Assembly: GCA_903885795.1 (NCBI GenBank)
Contig: CAISJV010000064.1
Coordinates: 1 to 64,000 of the forward strand
DNA: 64,000 nucleotides
Direction of reading: 5' to 3'
Origin: an uncultured delta proteobacterium
GTDB taxonomy: Bacteria > Desulfobacterota > Syntrophia > Syntrophales > UBA8958
Shown: piece by piece, positions 18,301 to 27,070 of the stretch
Position numbering within the stretch: position 1 is the stretch's first letter
Layout of the letters: each line of letters starts with the position of its first letter
Program-made: the position numbers and the translations under genes
The notes under the pieces: model-generated
Databases searched by the model: none
What the model saw: the letters and a program-made list of their open reading frames with translations, nothing else
What the model was told of the DNA's origin: nothing

Positions 18301-19879
18301 ACGTTTCCAGCGTGACGGGATCAACTTTGAAACACCCGCGCGCTGTATCTACACAGACGTGCTCAAGCAGTTCAGCGTCGATGGCCTGACCGATCGCCAC
18401 GATGATCTGATCCGCGCTGATATTCTTCAAATTTTCTTGATCATAGGCGGGGCTGAACCGGCCATTTTCATCAAATACGCGGGTACATTGCTTGAGTTCG
18501 ATGCCTTTTACAGAACCATCACCGATAATACGATTTGGCCCCCAGCCGTTGTTGATCGTAACGCCTTCGGCCAAAGTGGCGTCTATTTCCTCTTGATAAG
18601 CGGGCATTTCATCGTGTTTTTCCAGGGAAACCATCTCTACCTGCTTGGCGCCGAGGCGGAGGGCCGTTCTTGCCACGTCGATGGCCACATTGCCGCCACC
18701 GATGACCACGACGTGTTCGCCGACCGGGGGCTTGTTGTCCTGATCGCCTGCCTGTTTCAAGAATTCCACGCCGTAATCGACGCCCTGCCGGTCTTCGCCG
18801 TCAACACCCAGCTTCTTGCTCACATGGGCGCCGGCGCTGATGAAGACGCATTCATTTTCTTTCTGTAATTCCGCGATGGTTTTATCCTTACCCACGCGGC
18901 AGTTTAAAACGATGCGGACGCCTTTGCGCCGGATCAGCTCCACCTCGTAAGCGAGGATGTCCTTGGGAAGTCTGTAGGCCGGTATCCCCCAGACGAGCAT
19001 GCCGCCCGCCGTATTTGACGCCTCATAGATAGTAACGGCGAAGCCTTTGTCCGCCAGATCTCCGGCGGCCGTGAGGCCGGCCGGTCCGGCGCCGATAATG
19101 GCAATCTTCGGTGCATTCGCCGGCGGCGTTTTCTCTTCCGGCAAGGCCAGTTCGCCGGACTTAACGAGTTTGATTTCCTGGTCCACGGCAAATCTTTTCA
19201 GCTGTCTGATGGCCAGCGCCGAATCCACAGTTGCCCGGGTGCAAACGGTCTCACAGGGAGCAGGACAAACCCGGCCGCAGATGGCGGCGAGGGGATTTCT
19301 TTCTCTGATGAGGTTTGCCGCCTTTACATATTCCTTTTTCTTGATGAGTTGGATATAGCCCTGCACATTGATATTGGCCGGGCATTTCATTTTACAGGGG
19401 GCATGGCCCAATTTGAGGATGCTGGGTTTGTTGGGAATCGATTGGGCGGAATATTTCTGGATGCCTTTCCTTTTTCCCAGCTCGCGGTTGTATTGGTCTT
19501 CTATTTCAACCGGGCAGACTTTGGTGCAATCGCCGCAATCATTACAGATCCGCTCATCGATATAGCGGGGAGCCTTTTTCACATAAGCTTTAAAGTTTCC
19601 CGGCGTCCCTTCCAGCTTCTCCAGACTGGAGAGGGTAAGTATTTCGATATTGAGATTTCTGGCACACTCAACAAGCTTGGGAGAGACGATACAGGTTGCG
19701 CAGTCACCGGTGGGAAAGGTTTTATCCAGGTGCGCCATCATCCCGCCGATCGCGGCAGATTTCTCGACCAGATAGACCTTAAACCCGGAATTGGCCAGAT
19801 CGAGGGAAGCCTGGACGCCGGCGATGCCCCCGCCCTGGACGAGGACAGCGCCAATTTTTTTCTTTTTACCTTTTTCCAT
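15395..19879 (-). CDS. hdrA: HdrA-type flavoprotein fusion with inserted GltD/NfnB-like module
   Basis: A 1494-residue protein built from two HdrA units. Unit 1 begins with an HdrA Rossmann motif (VQGGGIAGVQASLDLA) and a ferredoxin site (CNDCGDCTKVCP, about 112). A GltD/NfnB-type module is inserted at about 160-580: Cys-rich N-terminus (PCKMKCPANINVQGYIQL, CGRVCPAPCETVC), then FAD motif IIGAGPAGLTAAGDLADKG and NAD(P)H motif VVIGGGNVAIDVARTALRLGA. HdrA sequence resumes with CLNCAMCSECMECVAAC (about 635) and SRDAKCGNEYCSSICC. Unit 2 (about 925-1494) has VFVCHCGINIAGTVD, VIGGGLSGMTAALSLAEQG, SRNDKHPYCSRICC and a C-terminal two-cluster ferredoxin (CISCMTCVHVCP, CMGCGICAAECP). HdrA carries the bifurcating flavin of heterodisulfide-reductase-like complexes. 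The insert should let it take electrons from NAD(P)H. It lies directly downstream of hdrB. Confidence 0.9.
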   Translation of the reverse strand: MEKGKKKKIGAVLVQGGGIAGVQASLDLANSGFKVYLVEKSAAIGGMMAHLDKTFPTGDCATCIVSPKLVECARNLNIEILTLSSLEKLEGTPGNFKAYVKKAPRYIDERICNDCGDCTKVCPVEIEDQYNRELGKRKGIQKYSAQSIPNKPSILKLGHAPCKMKCPANINVQGYIQLIKKKEYVKAANLIRERNPLAAICGRVCPAPCETVCTRATVDSALAIRQLKRFAVDQEIKLVKSGELALPEEKTPPANAPKIAIIGAGPAGLTAAGDLADKGFAVTIYEASNTAGGMLVWGIPAYRLPKDILAYEVELIRRKGVRIVLNCRVGKDKTIAELQKENECVFISAGAHVSKKLGVDGEDRQGVDYGVEFLKQAGDQDNKPPVGEHVVVIGGGNVAIDVARTALRLGAKQVEMVSLEKHDEMPAYQEEIDATLAEGVTINNGWGPNRIIGDGSVKGIELKQCTRVFDENGRFSPAYDQENLKNISADQIIVAIGQAIDAELLEHVCVDTARGCFKVDPVTLETSVKGIFAGGDNASGPASVIQAVAAGKRAVESIDRYLHGKDQRTDRFEDMLNPVPEELLPSTAHTEKKERAKATEITAEMRTGSFCEIECGFSEEDALAEAERCLNCAMCSECMECVAACDKKAVLHGMEEETITLDVGSVILTPGFEEYDAELKGEYGFKRYQNVLTSVQFERMLSAAGPYGGHIVRRSDGKEAKRIAWIQCVGSRDAKCGNEYCSSICCMATTKQALVASEHTAGLEATIFYMDIRAFGKDFDQYYERARSKENIEYIKSIPSRALQVPGSMDIRLRYVDENFKQAERNFDLVILAVGLDPKPNISAGIAHLGIELNEYGFCKTSRFFPLETSRPGVFVAGAFQEPKDIPETVTQASAAASMSMELLSQVRNTIITKKEYPTEHDVIDEELRIGVFVCHCGINIAGTVDVEKVTQAISSDPHVVVASHTMYTCSDASLSEIKKRIEEYRLNRVVVASCTPRTHEPLFRETLREAGLNPYLFELANIRDQCSWVHSSEPDVATVKAIELVRMSIARASFLKPLVGESLAINQDGLVIGGGLSGMTAALSLAEQGFQVALIEKSGTLGGQALNVHSTLEGDDIHDFIANIVDRTQNHGRIKVYLNSEVTKVNGHIGKFLVTITEKGKGNGQGDIAKTEISCGAIIAATGGEPAETGEFLYGESENIITQMELEQLLHADKFKGQGKNIVMIQCVGSRNDKHPYCSRICCSMAVKNALSIKKKSPDANIYILYRDIRTYGFREKYYRMAREAGIVFIRYNEEKQPVVSQNNGLLVTVDSPDVNDIIDIEADNVILSTGIGASAGNRQLSDMLKLQLNADGFFLEAHVKLRPVDFATEGIYLCGLAHSPKMIDENISQARAAASRAATVLSKTHLDIGAEVSEVNQDKCISCMTCVHVCPYSAPFVNVDNKGEIAAAKCMGCGICAAECPACAIQLNHFESKQFNMMLDDLLEHHLTVASN

Positions 19880-19882
19880 AAT

Positions 19883-20761
19883 TCACGACCTTATTGATGA
19901 CTGAATAAAATTCAGTGTCTCTTGCGGCGAAATGATCAGTTTGTTCAATCCAAGCGCCTGCTCTGACATGCCAAGACATAATCCCATGAGTTGCGTTATA
20001 TAGATGATGGGCATATCGTAACGATGGCCCGTGGTTTTTAAAATATCGTCCTGCCGCATATCCAGATTGATCTGGCACATGGGACAGGCGACAGCTATGC
20101 ATTGGGCTCCGGAATCTTTGGCCATGGAGATAATCGTTTCGGAAAGTTTTACGACCAGATCCGACCTGGTAAGGGTCAATGAACCGCCGCAGCATTCCAC
20201 CTTATGAGGCCAGTCCAGCCCCACGCCGCCCATGGCATCAATAATCTTATCCATGTAAACGGGGTTTTCCGGATCGTCAAAGCTCGCTATTTCCGGAGGA
20301 CGAACCAGGAGACAGCCATAATACGATGCAACCTTCAGCCCCTGCAGGGAATGCTTCAGCGCCTTTTTAAACGCAGCGAGTCCCATATCCTCGATAATGA
20401 TCTCCACAAAATGCCGTACCTTAACAGAGCCGTCATAATCCCTGCCCAGGGTGGCAGAAACAATTCCCCGAGTTTTCGGATTAGTGGATATTTCATGGTT
20501 GGCGATCTTCATCCTGCTGTAGCAGGAGGCACAACTGACGACCATATCAAGGCCCATATCTTTCACTTTGGCTAAATTGGCGGCGGCAAGTGATACGGAC
20601 AGATCATGATCAACCTGGTGAGCCATGGTCGTACCGCAGCAGGACCAGCCCTGGGGTTCGATAAATTCGACCCCCAGGACGGGAGCAACGGCTAGGGTCG
20701 ACAGATATAGGTCGCGGGCTGTTGATTCCGCCGAACATCCCGGGAAATAAGCGTATTTCAT
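19883..20761 (-). CDS. hdrB: HdrB-like CCG-domain subunit
   Basis: A 292-residue protein with two CCG domains: CSAESTARD ... GWSCCGTT ... SCASCYSR, and YGCLLVRP ... VECCGGS ... CPMCQINLD. In methanogens the CCG motifs hold noncubane [4Fe-4S] clusters that reduce the CoM-S-S-CoB heterodisulfide; in bacterial Hdr-like complexes the substrate differs and is often unknown. Start ATG, one base after the hdrC stop; the hdrA start follows three bases after its stop. Full length for the family. Confidence 0.92.
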   Translation of the reverse strand: MKYAYFPGCSAESTARDLYLSTLAVAPVLGVEFIEPQGWSCCGTTMAHQVDHDLSVSLAAANLAKVKDMGLDMVVSCASCYSRMKIANHEISTNPKTRGIVSATLGRDYDGSVKVRHFVEIIIEDMGLAAFKKALKHSLQGLKVASYYGCLLVRPPEIASFDDPENPVYMDKIIDAMGGVGLDWPHKVECCGGSLTLTRSDLVVKLSETIISMAKDSGAQCIAVACPMCQINLDMRQDDILKTTGHRYDMPIIYITQLMGLCLGMSEQALGLNKLIISPQETLNFIQSSIRS

Positions 20762-20762
20762 T

Positions 20763-21326
20763 TTACTTTTTCCTTGCCTTCTCTAAATGATTGAATATCT
20801 GCTTAACCATCTTTTTATCGGCCCCCTGCGAGGGAAGGAGGGCGATTTTCCCTTTTTTCAGAATCATGGGGACCTTGTCCATGTCCTTCATATAGGATGC
20901 AGTGCCTGCTTTATAAAGGGCCATGGCCCCCAGGTCATAGGTCCGTCCGAAGGTTTTAATGGTTCCCAATAAAATCTTGTTCATTAGCGGCATATTCCCG
21001 TCCGGTTTCGCGGCGCCCGTCTCTTCCGCCAAGACCCGCAGGGCATCCATCACTTGCGCCATGTCTATTTCCATGGGGCAGCGGCTGTAGCAGGTTGCAC
21101 AGGACACACAGGTCCAAATGATTTCACTGTCAAGGAGCTCTTCTCCGGCTCCCAACTGCAACTTTTTGATTATTTCCGATGGGGAAGACGATGTATATTC
21201 CGACACGGGACATCCATTGGTGCACTTTTTACATTGCAGGCAGGCATTGATATCAATTCCCGATATCTCTTTCACCCGATTGATGATTCCTCTACGGACG
21301 GCTTCTTTTTTTATCTTTATCGGCAT
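20763..21326 (-). CDS. hdrC: HdrC-like ferredoxin subunit
   Basis: A 187-residue protein with two 4Fe-4S motifs, CLQCKKCTNGCPVSEY and CVSCATCYSRCPMEID, the standard HdrC pattern linking HdrA to HdrB. The ATG at 21326 is preceded by GGAAAG at good spacing; a TTG at 21338 is the alternative. The C-terminus is basic. It follows the amidotransferase-GXGXG gene by 84 bases and is tightly joined to hdrB. Confidence 0.9.
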   Translation of the reverse strand: MPIKIKKEAVRRGIINRVKEISGIDINACLQCKKCTNGCPVSEYTSSSPSEIIKKLQLGAGEELLDSEIIWTCVSCATCYSRCPMEIDMAQVMDALRVLAEETGAAKPDGNMPLMNKILLGTIKTFGRTYDLGAMALYKAGTASYMKDMDKVPMILKKGKIALLPSQGADKKMVKQIFNHLEKARKK

Positions 21327-21410
21327 ATTGCTTTCCAATTTTTCCGGTTCTTCCGGTCTTCCGGGTAATTAGAATCATGGGAGCTTCAGAAGGTCTGAAG
21401 CCCTTATTTA

Positions 21411-24092
21411 TTAAGCGGCGGCAACACCAGTCGCATAGGCGACTTCTTCTTCCAGATATTCGTCGTCCAGCAAGTCATCGTCCAGATCTGCTGAACTTTT
21501 TCCCGCTGCGAACGGCACAACCTTTCGATAGATCTGCTGGGGACTTCGTTTCTCTCCATTTACCTTCAACAGGTCTTCAATTCTGATATTAAAGAGGCGT
21601 TCATTCTCCTCAAGATACGGGAGGATTAGTTCCCAATCTTTTTTATTCAACGGTTCGATCATGCCGCCGTTTAATTGCTGGTCGATCAAGGTTTTGCCGG
21701 GGTCACGGACATAGATGGCCCCTCCCGAGGCCAGGGAAAATACATTGCTCCCTGGATATGGTTCGTCCATCAGGATGACACCGCCGTCGTCGTCGAATTT
21801 TACGCCGTTCAGGATGACAAAACCGCCGTCATTATGAGGATCGCCCGCCATGAAGGATTCGCCCAGGAAGTCAAGGCATGTGCCGTTGATGACAACCCTG
21901 GGTTTTCCGACGGAGTTGATCAGGGGCCGGCCCGCCGCATTTCCCATCACATATATTTCCCCGCCCTTGGCGCCATAGAGGAATGTCTGCCCGACGTCTC
22001 CGTAGATGACCAGCTTCCCGCGCTTGATAATCTGTCCCAACTGGTCCTGGGCGTTTCCATGCACCGTAATCGCCATCCCGTCGATTCCCGAAGCCAGGTA
22101 GTCGCCCGAACTGCCGTAAACATCAATGACGACATCGTCGGTCTCGGGTCCGAGACCGTTGCCGATATACCTCTGGCCGACGCATCCGAAGGTAATGAAA
22201 CGCCGCCACCCTTTCATGTAGGCGTCCATCAGGAGCGAGGCATCGCTCTGATCCCCTTCGGGAGGAAAACCGAAAGCGTTGATGACCAGGGTCGTTTCAT
22301 CATGCTGCGGGGCGCGTAAGGCGCCGCGGGCGGCAAAGTCTATGAGACGGTAGCTGTTGCCGGGAGCATCCTGATCGGCATCAAGCCGGGGAACACTCTG
22401 AAACAGCCTGGTGAGCTCGCTTCCCACAATATGGAGGATGTGGCTGCGTTTCTTTGCCCCCATCGGGTAGCGGTAATCATTGAGCATGGTCAGTGATTTT
22501 ATCGCGATATCAAAGGTATTCGTATTTTTTACGCTCTCCGTGATCATTCTGCAGGCGGCGCGTAGATCGTCATAACTCCAGACGGAAATATGATCGCGAA
22601 GATACCGGAAAAGACCCGGGGCATCGCTTTCCATGAAATCCCTGATCTTCTTTTCTATCCCGGCGTCCACTTTATGAGCCAGATAAGTTTCCGATGCGAA
22701 ATCATACGGTTCAGTACCCATTGGCAGCGAAATGAGCTTGCCGAATTTGTCGGTGCAGGTCATTCGCATCCTGCCGGACTCTTGGGTAAGATTGAAAATG
22801 AAGGCCCCGCCGTCGGTATGGCTGCCGCCGCGGGCGTTCCAGAAACGGTCGGCAACGGGACATATCCTGATGTCGTCCTTGGAAAGGCTGAGCAGCGTAG
22901 CGTCAATAGCCTGTTTCTCCGAAGCGATGAGCCCGACCTGCACCTCCCCGTCAACAAAGGCGAAAACCTGGGGACGCAACATGGCCGTATCCGTGATGCC
23001 TAAAAGCTGGAACTGTTCTTGGGCAATATCGTTCCGGGCAATAATGAAAAACCAGGGGCCATCGGGAGAACCATGGATATGCGTGGCCTGTATTGCCCGG
23101 TACAGTTTCTTCTTTGCCTCGGGAAGGCGATCAAAGTCCAACTCCGATGTGGGGGCCAGGGCTTCGATGATGTGTTCGAGGGAATAATGGTAGGTCCGGC
23201 TTAAAAGGTCGAAAAGCAGGACCGATACCTCCGTATCGGTGAGAAATTGCGGCCGGATGTGTCGCTGCAGCAGGTGCTCGGTAACAGAATGATAATTGGC
23301 AAAGTCCCCGTTGTGAACCAGGGCGATGTTGATGCCCGTGAACGGGTGAGCGCCGGCCGGGTGCCAGACACGTCCCTTGGTCGGGAAGCGCTGGTGGGCG
23401 ATCCAGACATGGGCGCACAGGTCCCTAACTTTATAATAATCAACGATGGCTTCGGCAAACCCGACCACCTTGAGAATCATGATGTTTCGGCCGTGAGAGA
23501 GGACAAAGGCCTTTTTGTCGCCGACGGCGGAGTAATGCATTTGGTTAAGCTTGAAGCTGTTCTGATTGACATATTCATCTTCGGCTTCCCGGCGGTCGAT
23601 ATTCTCAAGTTTATGCTCCGCGATAAAATGATCGAGGACGTCTTTCTTAACCCGCACGAAATAGCGGCACACATCGGGGGGTTTCACTTCCAGTCCCGGG
23701 ATCGTTTTCCAGTCGTCAACCGTAGCGAGCATGCACGAGGCGGCAACATCAAAATGAGGAAGGATAAAGCCCTTTTCGACATCGTCCTTGGCATCCGGCT
23801 CCAGGAAGGCAATATGCAGCATGTAATGATCTTCCAGAATTTCGCGGCTGACACCCAGTTGCTCCGGCACGAATCCGACCGCCGCAATGCCCCCGCCTTT
23901 CCCATTCCCCCGGTTGTGCATCTGCTTTGAGGGCTCATAGATATGTTTGCCGGGAACGGGCTCGGTACAACAGAAACCGACCACACCGCACCCGCCCTCT
24001 TCTTCGCTCTTTCTGACCGTTGCCGGCAGATCGAATCCGTCGATCAGTTTCTTCTTAGAGTCTATCAGTCGTTGTATCAGGTCGCTATTCAC
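21411..24092 (-). CDS. Glutamate synthase amidotransferase domain fused to GXGXG domain
   Basis: An 893-residue protein. A class II glutamine amidotransferase domain begins at Cys35 (EEEGGCGVVGFCC), implying removal of about 34 residues to expose the catalytic Cys; WIAHQRFPTKG, HPFTGINIALVHNGDF and LTDTEVSVLLFDLL belong to the same domain. The C-terminal part (about 600-830) is a GXGXG beta-helix as at the end of GltB (VYGSSGDYLASGIDG, GQTFLYGAKGGEIYVMGNAAGRP). It lacks the central FMN domain, which is supplied by the neighbouring gene, as in archaeal split glutamate synthases. Start is a GTG overlapping the gltB2-type stop (GTGA). It frees ammonia from glutamine. Confidence 0.88.
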   Translation of the reverse strand: MNSDLIQRLIDSKKKLIDGFDLPATVRKSEEEGGCGVVGFCCTEPVPGKHIYEPSKQMHNRGNGKGGGIAAVGFVPEQLGVSREILEDHYMLHIAFLEPDAKDDVEKGFILPHFDVAASCMLATVDDWKTIPGLEVKPPDVCRYFVRVKKDVLDHFIAEHKLENIDRREAEDEYVNQNSFKLNQMHYSAVGDKKAFVLSHGRNIMILKVVGFAEAIVDYYKVRDLCAHVWIAHQRFPTKGRVWHPAGAHPFTGINIALVHNGDFANYHSVTEHLLQRHIRPQFLTDTEVSVLLFDLLSRTYHYSLEHIIEALAPTSELDFDRLPEAKKKLYRAIQATHIHGSPDGPWFFIIARNDIAQEQFQLLGITDTAMLRPQVFAFVDGEVQVGLIASEKQAIDATLLSLSKDDIRICPVADRFWNARGGSHTDGGAFIFNLTQESGRMRMTCTDKFGKLISLPMGTEPYDFASETYLAHKVDAGIEKKIRDFMESDAPGLFRYLRDHISVWSYDDLRAACRMITESVKNTNTFDIAIKSLTMLNDYRYPMGAKKRSHILHIVGSELTRLFQSVPRLDADQDAPGNSYRLIDFAARGALRAPQHDETTLVINAFGFPPEGDQSDASLLMDAYMKGWRRFITFGCVGQRYIGNGLGPETDDVVIDVYGSSGDYLASGIDGMAITVHGNAQDQLGQIIKRGKLVIYGDVGQTFLYGAKGGEIYVMGNAAGRPLINSVGKPRVVINGTCLDFLGESFMAGDPHNDGGFVILNGVKFDDDGGVILMDEPYPGSNVFSLASGGAIYVRDPGKTLIDQQLNGGMIEPLNKKDWELILPYLEENERLFNIRIEDLLKVNGEKRSPQQIYRKVVPFAAGKSSADLDDDLLDDEYLEEEVAYATGVAAA

Positions 24093-25675
24093 GCTTCACG
24101 CTCCACCACTACATTCGTATAATCAAGATGCATCAGGAGATCGGAACGCCCCCTGAGCTCAGATACACTTCTCAAGCCCAACCGACAGAGAATACTGACG
24201 ATTTCATTTCTCCAGGCGTTATAGGTGTTAATCAACCGCTGGGCTCCCCATTCAAGATCTATTTTGGCTGCCAGCGTCTTATCTGTCGTGGCGATACAGC
24301 GGGGACATCCGCGACCTGCCGAACAGCGATTGCATCTGACGCATCCCAGGGCCACCATTTCCACCGTGCCGATGACAACGCCGTCGGCGCCGAGAGCGAT
24401 GGCCTTGGCGACATCGTAAGGGTTGCGTATCCCGCCGCTGGCCACGAGCGTCACCTGCTCCCTTGCACCTTCAGCTACGAGGAAATTGTGCACCTTGGAA
24501 ATGGCGTACTCGATCGGCATGGCGATATTTTTCTTAGCGATGTCTGGTGCGGCGCCCGTACCGCCGTAACCGCCGTCCAGGTGAATGATATGTGTTCCCG
24601 CGGAATAGCTTCCCACGGCAACCATGTCCACGTCGTTGGGCGTCGATACCTTGGTCGAGATCAGCGCCCGCCGGTTGATATGCTTGACCCAGTCGATATG
24701 CTTCTGATGGTCTTCGATGGAATAGACGCTGTGGAACGGAAAGGGGGAGAACAAGGATATCCCAATGACGGTCTCGCGCATCTTGGCGACAGCCTGGGTA
24801 TTTTTATCGCCCAGCAGGTGCCCCCCCAGGCCTGGTTTGGCGCCCTGGGCGTATTTAAATTCCACAATCGGAACGCGTTGGATGGTTTCTTCCCGGACGC
24901 CAAAAAGGCCGGTGGCGACCTGGGTGATCATATGATCGTCGTAAGGCCTCATCCGTTCCATGAAACCGCCCTCGCCCGTGCACGAGAAGGTATTCCACGC
25001 CACCGCCGCACGTGCCTTGGAAAGCTGGGTCGTATTGCTGACGGAGCCGAAGGACATGCCGCCGCCATACCACGGGACATCGATCCTGATTCGGGGACGT
25101 CCATCGTGGCGGCGATTCAGTTCAATACTCGTATCGATTTCTTCTTCTTTAAGCTCGACGGGCGGCCGGTCCGGAAATTTAAACCGGATGCGGTCGAATC
25201 CTCCCTCCGAGTTTCCCGTCTCGAAGTCATACCCGTAGTCTTCGGAAGGGCATTCACCGTTTTCCGCCATCTTCCAGGTGGCGAGGATCATCTCGGCTGG
25301 CCAGCGATAATCGCCAAGGGCTTTCATCATCGGGTTTTCCTGGATGTGCAACGCGCCCTCGGGGCAGGCCGTAATACAATAACATCCCTTTTTCTCGCAT
25401 ACCGGGCCAAAACAGAGGTGACTCTGCGGCTGGGCAAAATACTTATACCCGGGACTTTTTACATGCACGCCCTGGGGACATATTTCAACGCATTTGCCGC
25501 ATTTGAGACATCGTTCCTCGTTTCTGAGGATAATATATTTGGAGATCTCATTCCGGTATCGAGGCGGAGCCGGCCGTATCGTACGCGCCTGTATAAATTG
25601 GGGCGTACGGGTCTTCCGCGTTTTTTCCGGGATGATATCCTCAAGCTTGCAATCTATTTCCAAAAAGTTTGCCAA
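24089..25675 (-). CDS. FMN/ferredoxin-domain glutamate synthase subunit (archaeal GltB2 type)
   Basis: About 528 residues. An N-terminal two-cluster ferredoxin (CLKCGKCVEICP; CYCITACPEGALHI) is followed by the FMN-binding GltS barrel: DVPWYGGGMSFGSVSN, EFKYAQGAKPGLGGHLLG, HLDGGYGGTGAAP, ALGADGVVIGTVEMVALGC, and the FeS motif CVRCNRCSAGRGCPRC. This is the 2-oxoglutarate-amidating core of glutamate synthase. The start is taken as TTG at 25675, six bases after GGAGG; the frame is open to 25699. It overlaps the upstream FMN gene by 35 bases, which implies tight coupling. Electrons could come through the ferredoxin domains from the GltD-like part of HdrA. Confidence 0.88.
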   Translation of the reverse strand: MANFLEIDCKLEDIIPEKTRKTRTPQFIQARTIRPAPPRYRNEISKYIILRNEERCLKCGKCVEICPQGVHVKSPGYKYFAQPQSHLCFGPVCEKKGCYCITACPEGALHIQENPMMKALGDYRWPAEMILATWKMAENGECPSEDYGYDFETGNSEGGFDRIRFKFPDRPPVELKEEEIDTSIELNRRHDGRPRIRIDVPWYGGGMSFGSVSNTTQLSKARAAVAWNTFSCTGEGGFMERMRPYDDHMITQVATGLFGVREETIQRVPIVEFKYAQGAKPGLGGHLLGDKNTQAVAKMRETVIGISLFSPFPFHSVYSIEDHQKHIDWVKHINRRALISTKVSTPNDVDMVAVGSYSAGTHIIHLDGGYGGTGAAPDIAKKNIAMPIEYAISKVHNFLVAEGAREQVTLVASGGIRNPYDVAKAIALGADGVVIGTVEMVALGCVRCNRCSAGRGCPRCIATTDKTLAAKIDLEWGAQRLINTYNAWRNEIVSILCRLGLRSVSELRGRSDLLMHLDYTNVVVEREA

Positions 25676-27047
25676 AAGCTTCCTCCTCGAGTTGCTCAAA
25701 AAACATGGCCCGTCCTACGTCTCCTCTCAGGCGCCGGGCGTCACGCATGCCCATGGCGCCCATCAGTTCAATCAACTGGTCATGCCAGGCGCTGATTAAA
25801 TTGGTCATTCTTCCGACGCCGTAACTGAGACTGATTTCCTGAATTTTAGCAGGACAGGTATGGCTGTCATCACATTTTTGGCACAGATGACATTCGAGTC
25901 CCACCAGCAGGGGCAGTTCAATAGATACGAGATCGGCGCCGCACAGAACACCTTTTGCCATATGTTCCGGAAGGGCGATACCGCCCCCGGCGATGATGGT
26001 CACGTCGTCTCTCCGGCCGTTTTCGATCAGAGACCTGTGGACCTTACGGATCATATCCTTAATGAACATGGGGTGCTCCGCTCCGATCTCCCGTCCATCG
26101 CTATCCGCTACGATATGAATAACCTCGACGTCCTCGGCGGCAAGATCGATGGCCCGCTGCATGCCGCCGGCAGTCAACTCGACTCGCACGGCAACGACAA
26201 TCCCGGGATGGATCTGTTTTAGTGCTCGGATACGGCTTTTAACGTTCCCGTCGTCTTCTATTTCGGCCAACTGTGTTTTTTTCAAAATCTCCACTGGAAG
26301 CATTGCGGCATCGGCAGCGAAATAAAAGGCGATGTGGGGCAGGTATTTGTCGGCATCAACACCGGTGGGGGGCCATTTTTTGGCATCCACCAGGGCAAGG
26401 AGACCGGTCTTGACCGCCGTTTCAACGATAATCGCATCGAGCTTCGGGAGGGCATACTTGTCCGGTATTCTATCAATAATGAGGGGCATGGGAGTGGACA
26501 GGATCGGAGACAGAGGCGAAACCACGTCATCACCGTTCAAGACGAGAAAAGATGAATTATGCCCGATGTCGACTGCGGAGCTGATATACTCGCGTCCGTG
26601 AATTCCGTCCCGGGTCGGCCGCACGATTTCCGACATATCGGTCCACATCGAATCAAAACCGTAACCGGAAAATTTCCCGCCATAACCTGCTCCGGAAACG
26701 GGAATTTTAGCTGTCTCCGCCTGAGCCCACGTTGTTAGAATAATCTCGGGCGTCCAGTAGCTGTTCCCGAGCTTTTCATATTCAGGATTAATTGCGAGGC
26801 ATAAAAGGTTTTTGGTGCAATCCTGAACACAGGAAAAGCAGCCCATGCAATCGAAGAAAAGGGAATCCACGGTATCGAGATCCCTGATATATTTAATCTC
26901 ATCGCGGTGCCGGTCATACACGCAGGCCTTCTTGACACAGTTGTGACACCTTGCGCAATCTTCCCGCCAATCGACAATGCCGTACTTACCGATACGCGGA
27001 CGTCTCGGAGGGACAGGTTTTGTTGCTATGTAATATTTTTCTGGCAT
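25641..27047 (-). CDS. Second GltS-type FMN/ferredoxin protein, divergent paralogue
   Basis: A 468-residue protein with N-terminal ferredoxin-like Cys motifs (CARCHNCVKKACVYD, CMGCFSCVQDCTKN) and a glutamate-synthase-like alpha/beta barrel (VVAVRVELTAGGMQ, IIAGGGIALPEHMAKGVLCGADLVSIELP, CHLCQKCDDSHTC). The characteristic GGTG and GQGAKPG motifs of the active GltS barrel are not evident, so it may be a structural or electron-transfer paralogue of the next gene. It precedes and overlaps the GltB2-type gene and starts 23 bases after metF. Function unproven. Confidence 0.75.
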   Translation of the reverse strand: MPEKYYIATKPVPPRRPRIGKYGIVDWREDCARCHNCVKKACVYDRHRDEIKYIRDLDTVDSLFFDCMGCFSCVQDCTKNLLCLAINPEYEKLGNSYWTPEIILTTWAQAETAKIPVSGAGYGGKFSGYGFDSMWTDMSEIVRPTRDGIHGREYISSAVDIGHNSSFLVLNGDDVVSPLSPILSTPMPLIIDRIPDKYALPKLDAIIVETAVKTGLLALVDAKKWPPTGVDADKYLPHIAFYFAADAAMLPVEILKKTQLAEIEDDGNVKSRIRALKQIHPGIVVAVRVELTAGGMQRAIDLAAEDVEVIHIVADSDGREIGAEHPMFIKDMIRKVHRSLIENGRRDDVTIIAGGGIALPEHMAKGVLCGADLVSIELPLLVGLECHLCQKCDDSHTCPAKIQEISLSYGVGRMTNLISAWHDQLIELMGAMGMRDARRLRGDVGRAMFFEQLEEEAFGKLFGNRLQA

Positions 27048-27070
27048 AAAATCAGTGCTCCGTCGTCACA

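Noticed and set aside
17603-18868. 421-codon open frame on the plus strand
   Set aside because: Lies antisense within the hdrA fusion, in a GC-rich gene where antisense frames are common; no motifs.
24128-25795. 555-codon open frame on the plus strand
   Set aside because: Entirely antisense to the FMN glutamate synthase gene, whose protein motifs are unmistakable.
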